Positions 1 through 6,161 of a DNA stretch of 6,161 nt are shown piece after piece. The position numbers and the translations under genes were made by a program. The DNA comes from Pseudomonadota bacterium (lineage in GTDB: Bacteria; Pseudomonadota; Gammaproteobacteria; Burkholderiales; Burkholderiaceae), in contig JAKORH010000286.1 of the NCBI GenBank assembly GCA_029777935.1, positions 1-6,161 of the forward strand. The letters run 5' to 3'. The notes under the pieces were generated by a model, which saw only the letters and a program-made list of their open reading frames with translations, did not search any database and had not been told where the DNA came from. Numbering within the stretch: position 1 is the first letter of the stretch; each line of letters opens with the position of its first letter.

Positions 1-65
1 ATTGGCTTGCAGCGCTAGGCGCGAGGAGCGCGGTTTGGTTCATCCAAATAAGCGACGAGCAACAA

Positions 66-220
66 CGCGATGCGAGCCAATTCGGCCCGTCCCTTCGGGT
101 TGTCGCCAGAAAGCCCGGCTGCGGTGTTGCCCGGCTTGGCCGTAGGCCGGGCTACTGTCCTGCGCCGGGCGCCTTGCATCCGGGCTTTCTGGCGACAACG
201 CATCGCACGAATTGCTCGCG
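66..220. repeat. Long imperfect palindromic intergenic repeat with a perfect 20-bp core
   Basis: Positions 99-118 (GTTGTCGCCAGAAAGCCCGG) are the exact reverse complement of 180-199. After a non-matching stretch the symmetry resumes: the outer left flank, about 70-84, matches the complement of CGAATTG-CTCGC at 209-219 with one extra base. The 61-nt centre holds its own small hairpin. No start codon, ribosome site or coding pattern supports a protein here. An element like this is most simply a dispersed palindromic repeat (REP- or MITE-like). A structured RNA is the alternative, because the perfect stem would fold stably if transcribed. Only one copy lies in this window, so dispersal in the genome is not shown. 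Confidence 0.7.
129..155. repeat. Inner hairpin with REP-like GTAG/CTAC head
   Basis: Inside the larger palindrome, GCCCGGC (129-135) pairs with GCCGGGC (146-152). An overlapping alternative pairs GTAG (142-145) with CTAC (152-155) around GCCGGG. A GTAG tetranucleotide beside a GC-rich stem is typical of REP sequences mobilised by RAYT transposases. That link is an inference from the shape of the element; no RAYT gene is in the window. Confidence 0.4.
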
Positions 221-230
221 GATAGGTTCT

Positions 231-236
231 TATAAT
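231..236 (+). promoter_or_regulatory. Perfect TATAAT -10 box upstream of argD, no clear -35
   Basis: TATAAT is an exact sigma-70 -10 consensus, rare by chance in DNA this GC-rich, and lies 77 nt before the argD start codon. The 15-19 bp spacer window shows no good -35: the closest TTG-containing hexamer, TTGCTC at 212-217, is only 13 bp away. Initiation would fall near 242-244, at the left edge of the terminator-like hairpin, so an argD mRNA made here would begin with a stem-loop. Alternatively argD is transcribed from beyond the window. Confidence 0.4.
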
Positions 237-241
237 CGCCC

Positions 242-271
242 AAACGCGGCCGCGCCGCGTTTTCTTTTTTT
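242..271 (+). terminator. Intrinsic terminator-like hairpin and T tract before argD (terminator or attenuator)
   Basis: AAACGCGGC (242-250) pairs perfectly with GCCGCGTTT (254-262) around a CGC loop. TCTTTTTTT (263-271) follows. A GC-rich 9-bp stem with a run of seven T residues is the classic Rho-independent form and works only in the + direction. No gene ends nearby in the visible 240 bases. It may therefore end transcription from beyond the left edge, or act as an attenuator in the argD leader. The repeat of the stem sequence at 273-289 offers an alternative pairing partner. The structure is clear; the role is uncertain. Confidence 0.55.
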
Positions 272-289
272 CCGCGGCCGCGCCGCGTT
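245..289 (+). repeat. 17-bp direct repeat flanking the T tract in the argD leader
   Basis: CGCGGCCGCGCCGCGTT occurs at 245-261 and again, identically, at 273-289, 28 bp apart. Each copy contains the 10-bp palindrome CGCGGCCGCG and can fold alone as CGCGGC-CGC-GCCGCG. The two copies can also pair with each other across the T-rich segment, which would exclude the upstream terminator-like hairpin. This could be a regulatory switch or simply a local duplication. Confidence 0.75.
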
Positions 290-313
290 CTTCACTTTCC
301 AGCGAGCGAGCCG

Positions 314-1486
314 ATGTCGCATCTGATGAATACCTATGCCCGCCTGCCGGTGGCATTCACGCACGGCAAGGGCGCGTGGCTGTACGACGCCGACGGCAAC
401 GCCTATCTCGATGCGCTGGCGGGCATCGCGGTCAACGGGCTCGGCCACGGGCACCCGCGGCTCGCCAAGGCGATCGCCGACCAGGCCGGCAAGCTGATCC
501 ACACGTCGAACGTCTATCGCATCCGCGAGCAGGAAGATCTGGCCGACCGCATCAGCGCGCTGTCGGGCCTGGACGAGGTGTTCTTCGCCAACTCCGGTTC
601 GGAGGCCAACGAAGGCGCGCTGAAGCTGGTGCGCTTCTACGGCCACCAGCACGGCAATCCCGAAGCGCAGACCATCGTGATGGAGCACGCCTGGCACGGC
701 CGCACGCTCGCCACGCTCGCGGCCACCGGCAGCGAGAAGGCGCGCAAGGGCTTCGACCCGCTGCCGTCGGGTTTCATCCGCGTGCCGTACAACGATCTCG
801 CCGCGATCGAGCGCGTGGCCGCGCAGGATGCGCGCGTGCAGGCGATCTGGCTCGAGGTGCTGCAGGGCGAAGGCGGCATCCGCGTCGCCGACCGCGCGTA
901 TGTACAGTCGCTGCGCAAGCTGTGTGACGCGCGCGGCTGGCTGCTGATGATCGACGAGGTGCAGTCGGGCATCGGCCGCACCGGAAAGTGGTTCGGCTAC
1001 CAGTGGGCCGGCATCGCGCCCGACGTGATCACGATCGCCAAGGGACTCGGCTCCGGCGTGCCGATCGGCGCCGTGGTCGCGCGCGGGCCGGCGGCAGGCG
1101 TGCTCGGACCAGGCAACCACGGCTCGACCTTCGGCGGCGGGCCGCTCGCCTGCCGAGCCGGCCTTGAGACGCTGGCGATCATCGAAGAAGAAGAGTTGAT
1201 GGCCAATGCCGCCGCGCAGGGCGAACGGATCCGCGCCGGCTTCGCGCGCGAGTTCCGCGGCCTGCCGGGCGTGGTCGCGATCCGCGGCCAGGGGCTGATG
1301 ATCGGCATCGAGCTGGACCGCCCGTGCGGCGAACTGGCCCGGCGCGCGCTCGATGCGCGCCTGCTGATCAACGTCACGCGGGAAAGCGTGATCCGGCTGC
1401 TGCCGCCATTGATCGTCAACGCGGACGAAGCCGACCAGATCGTCGCGCGGCTGGCACCGCTGGTGCGCGCGTTCCTCTCCGCGTAG
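314..1486 (+). CDS. argD: Acetylornithine aminotransferase ArgD
   Basis: This cytoplasmic class III (fold type I) PLP aminotransferase interconverts N-acetylglutamate semialdehyde and N-acetylornithine with glutamate. Members often also act on succinyl-diaminopimelate in lysine synthesis. The 390-residue protein is full length for the family. Visible motifs in order are LDALAGIAVNGLGHGHP near the N-terminus, NSGSEAN (93-99, cofactor phosphate loop), WHGRTLATLAATG, QGEGGI, DEVQ (214-217, with D214 contacting the pyridine nitrogen), the Schiff-base lysine K243 in IAKGLGSG, GSTFGG (270-275) and RGQGLMIGIEL. The start at 314 is preferred because the N-terminus then runs directly into MNTYARLPVAF, as in betaproteobacterial relatives; ATG 326 is the alternative. 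No strong Shine-Dalgarno is seen. One oddity: the usual GGNPLA reads GGGPLA, so G276 replaces Asn. It is the first gene of an argD-argF pair. Confidence 0.96.
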   Translation: MSHLMNTYARLPVAFTHGKGAWLYDADGNAYLDALAGIAVNGLGHGHPRLAKAIADQAGKLIHTSNVYRIREQEDLADRISALSGLDEVFFANSGSEANEGALKLVRFYGHQHGNPEAQTIVMEHAWHGRTLATLAATGSEKARKGFDPLPSGFIRVPYNDLAAIERVAAQDARVQAIWLEVLQGEGGIRVADRAYVQSLRKLCDARGWLLMIDEVQSGIGRTGKWFGYQWAGIAPDVITIAKGLGSGVPIGAVVARGPAAGVLGPGNHGSTFGGGPLACRAGLETLAIIEEEELMANAAAQGERIRAGFAREFRGLPGVVAIRGQGLMIGIELDRPCGELARRALDARLLINVTRESVIRLLPPLIVNADEADQIVARLAPLVRAFLSA

Positions 1487-1490
1487 GGGG
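1485..1490 (+). promoter_or_regulatory. argF ribosome binding site overlapping the argD stop
   Basis: AGGGGG at 1485-1490 lies 4 nt before the argF ATG and includes the last two bases of the argD TAG (1484-1486). Ribosomes ending argD would sit directly on it, which points to co-transcription and translational coupling. It also fixes the argF start at 1495. Confidence 0.7.
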
Positions 1491-1494
1491 CTTC

Positions 1495-2418
1495 ATGCCG
1501 GGCACACCGATCAGGCACTTCCTGCAGCTTGCCGATTTCACGCGCACCGAAATCGAGTGGGTGTTCGAGCGCACGCGCGTGATCAAGGATCGCTTCAAGC
1601 GCTACGAGCTGTACCAGCCCCTGACCGATCGCACGCTGGCGATGGTGTTCGAGAAGGCCAGCACGCGTACGCGCGTGAGCTTCGAGGCCGGCATGTACCA
1701 GATGGGCGGCTCGGTGATCCACCTGACCACCGGCGACTCGCAGCTCGGCCGCGCCGAGCCGATCGAAGACACCGCGCGCGTGATCTCGCGCATGGTCGAC
1801 CTCGTGATGATCCGCACTTATGAGCAGGCGAAGATCGAGCACTTCGCGGCGTTCTCGCGCGTGCCGGTGATCAACGGCCTGACCAACGAGTACCACCCCT
1901 GCCAGATCCTGGCCGACCTCTACACCTTCATCGAGCACCGCGGCTCGATCTCGGGCCGGAAAGTCGCGTGGATCGGCGATGCCAACAACATGGCGTACAC
2001 GTGGCTGCAGGCGGCGCAGTTGCTCGGCTTCACGCTGCACGTATCGACGCCGGCCGAGTATCCGCTCGATGCGCGGCTGGCGCCGCCTGGACCGCACTTC
2101 CGCTTGCTTGCCGATCCGCTCGAAGCCGTGCGCGGCGTCGACCTCGTGAACACCGATGTCTGGACCAGCATGGGATTCGAGGCCGAAAACGACAAGCGCC
2201 GCCGCGCGTTCGCCGGCTGGCAGGTCGACGCGAAGCTGATGGCCGCCGCCCGGCCCGACGCGCTATTCATGCACTGCCTGCCCGCGCACCGCGGCGAGGA
2301 AGTGACAGAAGACGTGCTCGAAGGCCCACGGTCAGTCGTCTTCGATGAGGCGGAAAACAGGCTGCATGTGCAGAAGGCGCTGATGGAATACCTGCTGGTC
2401 GGGCGCGATGTTCGCTAG
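1495..2418 (+). CDS. argF: Ornithine carbamoyltransferase ArgF
   Basis: This enzyme transfers the carbamoyl group of carbamoyl phosphate to ornithine, giving citrulline and phosphate, in the cytoplasm, usually as a homotrimer. The protein is 307 residues, normal for anabolic OTCs. All signatures are present: STRTR (56-60, carbamoyl phosphate binding), HPCQ (134-137), the DANNMAYTW segment (162-170), DVWTSMG (221-227, ornithine-binding loop) and HCLP (260-263, with the catalytic cysteine). The open frame extends upstream inside argD, but homology begins at MPGTPIRHFLQLADF, so ATG 1495 is the start. It follows argD by 8 nt. The 3' end has two relatives just downstream: an inverted partial copy starting right after the stop, and a diverged direct remnant at 2489-2559. 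Confidence 0.97.
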   Translation: MPGTPIRHFLQLADFTRTEIEWVFERTRVIKDRFKRYELYQPLTDRTLAMVFEKASTRTRVSFEAGMYQMGGSVIHLTTGDSQLGRAEPIEDTARVISRMVDLVMIRTYEQAKIEHFAAFSRVPVINGLTNEYHPCQILADLYTFIEHRGSISGRKVAWIGDANNMAYTWLQAAQLLGFTLHVSTPAEYPLDARLAPPGPHFRLLADPLEAVRGVDLVNTDVWTSMGFEAENDKRRRAFAGWQVDAKLMAAARPDALFMHCLPAHRGEEVTEDVLEGPRSVVFDEAENRLHVQKALMEYLLVGRDVR

Positions 2419-2437
2419 CAGTACCTGCAGCCTGTTT
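2355..2437 (+). repeat. Inverted repeat spanning the argF stop codon
   Basis: AAACAGGCTGCA (2355-2366, in argF codons 287-291) is the exact reverse complement of TGCAGCCTGTTT (2426-2437). The similarity continues imperfectly to 2373 and 2419, giving 15 of 18 matches between 2356-2373 and the complement of 2419-2436. The right arm starts at the base after the argF TAG. In mRNA this could form a stem enclosing the last ~45 nt with the stop codon. No T tract follows, so it is not a normal intrinsic terminator. Confidence 0.55.
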
Positions 2438-2447
2438 CGGCGCAGGC

Positions 2448-2466
2448 TAACCTGCGCAGCAGGTTA
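2448..2466 (+). other. Small hairpin downstream of argF
   Basis: TAACCTG (2448-2454) pairs perfectly with CAGGTTA (2460-2466) around a CGCAG loop. A competing stem pairs AGCCTG (2429-2434) with CAGGCT (2443-2448). Neither has a following T run. They may protect the argF mRNA end or mark a recombination scar; termination is not supported. Confidence 0.4.
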
Positions 2467-2488
2467 AGCCGCGCGCAGAGCGGCGGCC

Positions 2489-2559
2489 GAAGCCAAAATC
2501 GCCTGCATGTACAGAAGGCGCTAATGGAATACCTGTTGCTCGAGCGCGACGTCGGATGA
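2489..2559 (+). pseudogene. Remnant of a second argF 3' end
   Basis: From 2497 the frame reads NRLHVQKALMEYLLLERDVG then TGA (2557-2559). The true ArgF ends NRLHVQKALMEYLLVGRDVR. Over these 63 nt the DNA matches at 49 positions. Many differences are synonymous (AAC/AAT, AGG/CGC, GTG/GTA, CTG/CTA, CTG/TTG, GAT/GAC, GTT/GTC), so this sequence diverged while coding for a working protein. Allowing one missing base at about 2495, similarity extends back over GAA GCC (2489-2494), matching the Glu-Ala before Asn288 of ArgF. Nothing resembling the rest of an argF gene lies upstream. It is most likely the stump left when an original argF was replaced by, or recombined with, a homologous copy; decay of a tandem duplicate is the alternative. 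Confidence 0.8.
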
Positions 2560-2650
2560 CGATGCGCGCCGCCTATATGGCCCGTTCCGCGAGTCGGCCC
2601 GCCGCTCGCGTCAAGTGAATATCCGACACCCGCGCGCCGAGCGCCTGTCG

Positions 2651-2656
2651 TATGCT
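2651..2656 (+). promoter_or_regulatory. Possible -10 box for the GGDEF gene
   Basis: TATGCT matches the -10 consensus at four of six positions and lies 26 nt before ATG 2683, a suitable leader length. No convincing -35 is seen at the right distance. The argF remnant and hairpins upstream suggest this gene may start its own transcript, but read-through from argDF cannot be excluded. Confidence 0.28.
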
Positions 2657-2682
2657 GGCCCGATACCGATCGGCTGGCTGCG

Positions 2683-4332
2683 ATGCCGTACTCGACCCAC
2701 ACCGCGCCCTTCGAATCCCAGGCGGCGCTCGAGGAAGCCTGGACCTGCGTGCTGAGCGCGCCGCGGCGGGCGCAGGCCGTCGCCGACGCGTGGTCCGGGA
2801 TCGAGGGCCCTGCTGACTTCCAGGCGCTGTTCGCGCGCGTGATCCTGGCCGCCGCGCGCGGCCGCGACGGCGGGCGCGCCGAGGCGAAGGCGGATCTCGA
2901 CGCACTGCTGCAGTCGCTCGAGAGTGCGGCCCTGGCGGCCAGCGAACGCGCGCGCCTGCAGTCGCTCGCGCGCGGCGTGCGCGGGATGCTGCACACGATC
3001 GACCGCGACGTGGTGCGCGCGCTCGACGATCTGAACGCCGCGCTCGCCGCCGCCCCCTCGCTGCCGAGCTTCGACCGCCACTGCCTGCACGCGTGGCGCG
3101 CGGTCGCGCTGATGGCGTCGGCCAAGCCGGAACTGGCGTTCCGCGATTTCTTCGCCGAGTACGAATACGTGCACGCGCACCACCCGGCGGCATTCGCGCT
3201 GCTGCTGCTGAACATCGGCGCGGTGCTGCTGCACGTGGGAGATTGGGAAGGCGCCGAATCGAGCCTCGAGCAGGCTCTCGGCGCCGAGTCGCTGGTGGAA
3301 ACCGCTGGGTTCGGCACCGTCTGCCGCGTGAACCTCGCGTACTGCTACCTGCAGACCGGCCGCGTCGCGCCCGCGCGCGAACTGGTGCTCGGCCTGCTGG
3401 CGAGCAACCGCGACTTCCTGCTGCAGCGGCACGCCGGCGACGTGCTGGCCACGGTGGCCGAAGACCTGATCGAGACCGGATGCTTCGCGGAGGCCGAGCA
3501 GTACCTCGCGGGCCTGCTCGGGGACGCGCAACGGCGCGGCTTCCGTCTGGGACTGGCCACCGGCGCATGGTCGAGCGGACGGCTCGCAAGCCTGCGCGGC
3601 GACAAGGCGCAGGCTGTCGGGCACTGGCGGCGCGCGCTGCTGCTGTTGCGCCGGCTGCCGCACCTGCCGCACCTGTGGAAGACGCAGCTTGCCGTCGCCG
3701 AGCACTACGCAGGCGCAGGCGACTTCCGCCGCGCGTGGCGCTGGCATCGGCGCTATCACGCCGCGCACCAGCGCTGGAGCGCAGCTTCGCAGCCGGCTCG
3801 GCTGGCGTACGCGCGCGCCGCAATCGAACTGCGGCTGATGCGCGAGCAGGCGATCCGCGATCCCGTCACCGGGCTGCTGAACCGGCGCGAACTGCTGGAC
3901 CGCCTCGAAGCCCTGATCGACACGGCGCGAGCGAACGCCGTGCCGCTCACCGTCGGCATGATCGACCTCGACAACCTGAAGCCGATCAACGACCGCTACG
4001 GCCACCGCACCGGCGACAGCGCGATCGTGTTCGCGGCCGAGCGGCTGCGTTTGATGCTGCCGCCCGAAGCGCAACTGTTCCGCTACGGCGGCGACGAGTT
4101 CTGCGCGCTGTTGCCCGACTGCGGCCGCGAACAGGCGATGCGTCTGTTCGCCAGCTATCTCGATTCGCTGCGCGCGTGGCGCAATCCGGCCGGCGCCGAG
4201 CGGCGCGCGCTGCTGTCGGCTTCGGTGGGGCTGGCGCAACTGAGCGACGCCACGCGCCCTGAGGCGCTGCTCGACTCCGCCGACACGGCGCTGTATCGCG
4301 CCAAGCGCAAGGGCGGCAACTGCGTCGCGTGA
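2683..4332 (+). CDS. Soluble TPR-like/GGDEF diguanylate cyclase
   Basis: GGDEF domains join two GTP into the second messenger cyclic di-GMP. The C-terminal part (about 392-549) is a complete GGDEF domain: RDPVTGLLNRR (392-402), metal-binding IDLDNLKPINDRYGH (427-441), the active-site signature RYGGDEF (467-473) and the closing LYRAKRKGGN. The inhibitory I-site RxxD expected five residues before GGDEF is absent (PPEA there), so product feedback should be weak or missing. The N-terminal ~380 residues are alanine/leucine-rich paired helices with TPR-like units around GDWEGAESSLEQAL (186-199), TGRVAPARELVLGLL, TGCFAEAEQYLAGLL, GDKAQAVGHWRRAL (from 306) and GDFRRAWRWH (from 346). This is probably a protein-binding or sensing platform. 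No signal peptide or membrane helix is visible, so it is cytoplasmic. The start has no strong Shine-Dalgarno. Its stop overlaps or adjoins the next gene. Catalytic activity is inferred from intact motifs. Confidence 0.92.
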   Translation: MPYSTHTAPFESQAALEEAWTCVLSAPRRAQAVADAWSGIEGPADFQALFARVILAAARGRDGGRAEAKADLDALLQSLESAALAASERARLQSLARGVRGMLHTIDRDVVRALDDLNAALAAAPSLPSFDRHCLHAWRAVALMASAKPELAFRDFFAEYEYVHAHHPAAFALLLLNIGAVLLHVGDWEGAESSLEQALGAESLVETAGFGTVCRVNLAYCYLQTGRVAPARELVLGLLASNRDFLLQRHAGDVLATVAEDLIETGCFAEAEQYLAGLLGDAQRRGFRLGLATGAWSSGRLASLRGDKAQAVGHWRRALLLLRRLPHLPHLWKTQLAVAEHYAGAGDFRRAWRWHRRYHAAHQRWSAASQPARLAYARAAIELRLMREQAIRDPVTGLLNRRELLDRLEALIDTARANAVPLTVGMIDLDNLKPINDRYGHRTGDSAIVFAAERLRLMLPPEAQLFRYGGDEFCALLPDCGREQAMRLFASYLDSLRAWRNPAGAERRALLSASVGLAQLSDATRPEALLDSADTALYRAKRKGGNCVA

Positions 4333-4334
4333 CC

Positions 4335-5300
4335 ATGAAACGCAGAACGCTGCTCACCGCAGCCGCGCTCGGCGGCGCCTGCGCGCTGGCGCGTGCGCAG
4401 GGCTGGCCGGCACGCCCGCTGCGGATGATCCTGACCGCGCCGCCCGGCTCGTCGATCGACGTGCTTGGCCGGCTGATCGCGGAGAAATTGCGCGAGCGCC
4501 TCGGCCAAGCCGTGATCGCGGACAATCGACCGCAGGCCGGCGGCACGGTCGGCACCGACGCGATCGCCAAGGCCGACCACGACGGCTACACGTTCGGCCT
4601 GTCGTTCACCGGCCCGCTCGCGACCGCGCCGTACCTGTACACGAGGCTGCCGTACGACCCGGCGCGCGATCTGGCGCCGATCGTTCTGGTCGGCACCGCG
4701 CCCAACCTGCTGGCGGTCAACGCGGCACTGCCGGTTGCAAGTTTCACGGAATTCGTGCAGTACGTGCGCGCGCGGCCAGGGCAACTGAACTACGCGTCGA
4801 TCGGCAACGGCAGCACGTCGCACCTGGCGATGGAACTGCTGAAGGCGCAGGCGCATCTGTACCTCGTGCACATCCCGTACAACGGCGCTCCGCCCGCGGT
4901 GCAGGCGGTCGCCGCCGGCGAAGTGCAGGCCATCATGAGCAATCCGACCTCGCTGCTGCCGCTTGTCAATGCCCGGCGCATCCGCCCGCTCGCGGTCACG
5001 AGCGCAACGCGCTGGGCGCCGATGAAGGAGTTGCCGACGATCGCCGAGAGCGGCTTCCCCGGATTCGAGGCGATCGCGTGGAACGGCTTCGTCGCGCCGG
5101 CCGGCACGCCGCGCGACGTGATCGAGCGGCTGAACCGCGAGATCAACGCCATCCTGCAGACGCCCGACGTGAGAACGCGCATCGAGGTCGCCGGCTGGGA
5201 TAGCGCCGGCGGCAGCAGCGAACAGTTCACCACCTACCTGCGTGCCGAGCGCGAGCGCTGGGCGCCGGTGATCAGGAGAAGCGGCGCGAAGCTTGACTGA
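4335..5300 (+). CDS. Bug/TctC-family periplasmic solute-binding protein
   Basis: Bug proteins are periplasmic receptors, related to the TctC subunit of tripartite tricarboxylate transporters, that bind small carboxylates or amino-acid-like ligands. The 321-residue protein has the usual length. The N-terminus MKRRTLLTAAALGG followed by ALARA gives a signal peptide with a twin-arginine-like KRRTLL and likely cleavage after A21; C16 is not in a lipobox. Family features follow: APPGSSIDVLGRLIAEKL, NRPQAGGTVGTDAIAKADHDGYTF, NYASIGNGSTSHLAMELLK, HIPYNGAPPAVQAVAAGEVQ and PTIAESGFPGFEAIAWNGF. ATG 4335 begins 2 nt after the GGDEF stop. A GTG at 4329 would overlap that stop as GTGA and add two residues. 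Either start implies coupling to the GGDEF gene. No TctA/TctB membrane genes are nearby, so it is an orphan receptor, common in Burkholderiales. The ligand cannot be read from sequence. Confidence 0.92.
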   Translation: MKRRTLLTAAALGGACALARAQGWPARPLRMILTAPPGSSIDVLGRLIAEKLRERLGQAVIADNRPQAGGTVGTDAIAKADHDGYTFGLSFTGPLATAPYLYTRLPYDPARDLAPIVLVGTAPNLLAVNAALPVASFTEFVQYVRARPGQLNYASIGNGSTSHLAMELLKAQAHLYLVHIPYNGAPPAVQAVAAGEVQAIMSNPTSLLPLVNARRIRPLAVTSATRWAPMKELPTIAESGFPGFEAIAWNGFVAPAGTPRDVIERLNREINAILQTPDVRTRIEVAGWDSAGGSSEQFTTYLRAERERWAPVIRRSGAKLD

Positions 5301-5317
5301 GCGAGCCCGCGCGCGAA

Positions 5318-5334
5318 CCGCCGCAGCGCGGCGG
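5318..5334 (+). other. GC-rich hairpin abutting the argG -10 box
   Basis: CCGCCG (5318-5323) pairs with CGGCGG (5329-5334) around CAGCG, ending one base before the putative TAGAAT. It lies 18 nt after the receptor stop codon. There is no T tract, so it is not a canonical terminator. Its position within the promoter spacer would also suit an operator, but nothing identifies a regulator. Confidence 0.35.
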
Positions 5335-5335
5335 A

Positions 5336-6161
<826 letters not shown>

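Noticed and set aside
1..18. Possible end of an upstream gene (IGLQR then TAG)
   Set aside because: Five codons are too few to support a gene; it may be real but cannot be shown.
230..1120. Antisense open frame opposite argD, and the antisense frame at 15-356 over the palindrome
   Set aside because: The first mirrors argD. The second translates the palindromic repeat and leader, and shows no domain or ribosome site.
1324..1494. Upstream in-frame extension of argF inside argD
   Set aside because: The extra 57 residues are out-of-frame argD sequence; family homology and the ribosome site both place the start at 1495.
2616..2621. TGAATA resembling half of an ArgR box upstream of the GGDEF gene
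   Set aside because: Only one half-site with no matching partner, and no such box at argD, argF or argG.
2908..2968. 13-bp direct repeat CTGCAGTCGCTCG at 2908-2920 and 2956-2968
   Set aside because: Both encode Leu-Gln-Ser-Leu in the helical region and use the preferred codons, so coincidence or ordinary helix repetition is sufficient.
2611..4239. Long antisense open frame opposite the GGDEF gene, and a similar + strand frame at 3093-4262
   Set aside because: Translations are Arg/Ala/Gln-rich with no recognisable domain. They are explained by strong GC bias opposite or offset from a gene with clear motifs.
5318..5334. Hairpin as a terminator for the receptor gene
   Set aside because: No T tract follows and it abuts a promoter-like element instead.

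Overview
The window is GC-rich with strong G/C preference at third codon positions. It carries a betaproteobacterial-style arginine biosynthesis cluster. ArgD and ArgF look betaproteobacterial, ArgG is of the long E. coli-like class, and there is a Bug-family solute receptor, a family greatly expanded in Burkholderiales. The source is therefore most likely a member of Burkholderiales or a close relative. This is inferred from gene content and protein resemblance; no database search was possible.

Layout, all genes on the + strand: (1) 1-313 holds no supportable gene. It contains a long imperfect palindromic repeat (about 66-220) with a perfect 20-bp core, a perfect TATAAT at 231-236, an intrinsic-terminator-like hairpin plus T tract (242-271), and a second copy of the hairpin sequence (273-289). 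(2) 314-1486 is argD. (3) 1495-2418 is argF, 8 nt after argD, with its Shine-Dalgarno overlapping the argD stop codon. (4) 2419-2682 is intergenic and unusual. It holds an inverted partial copy of the argF 3' end directly after the argF stop, a small hairpin, and a diverged remnant of the last ~20 codons of a second argF (2489-2559). (5) 2683-4332 encodes a soluble 549-residue protein with a TPR-like helical N-terminal half and a C-terminal GGDEF diguanylate cyclase domain. (6) 4335-5300 is an orphan Bug/TctC-type periplasmic binding protein with a twin-arginine-like signal peptide, apparently translationally coupled to the GGDEF gene. (7) 5348 to the window end is the first 271 codons of argG, cut by the window edge.

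ArgD makes N-acetylornithine. After deacetylation elsewhere, ArgF carbamoylates ornithine to citrulline and ArgG condenses citrulline with aspartate to argininosuccinate, so the three arg genes cover three steps of one pathway. The GGDEF/Bug pair splits this block and has no evident enzymatic role in it. Together with the argF remnant at its left edge, this suggests the argF-argG interval was remodelled by recombination or insertion. No mobile-element gene, CRISPR array, tRNA or rRNA was seen. The most notable points are the argF tail remnant, the terminator-like repeated structure in the argD leader, and the coupled c-di-GMP/solute-receptor pair.
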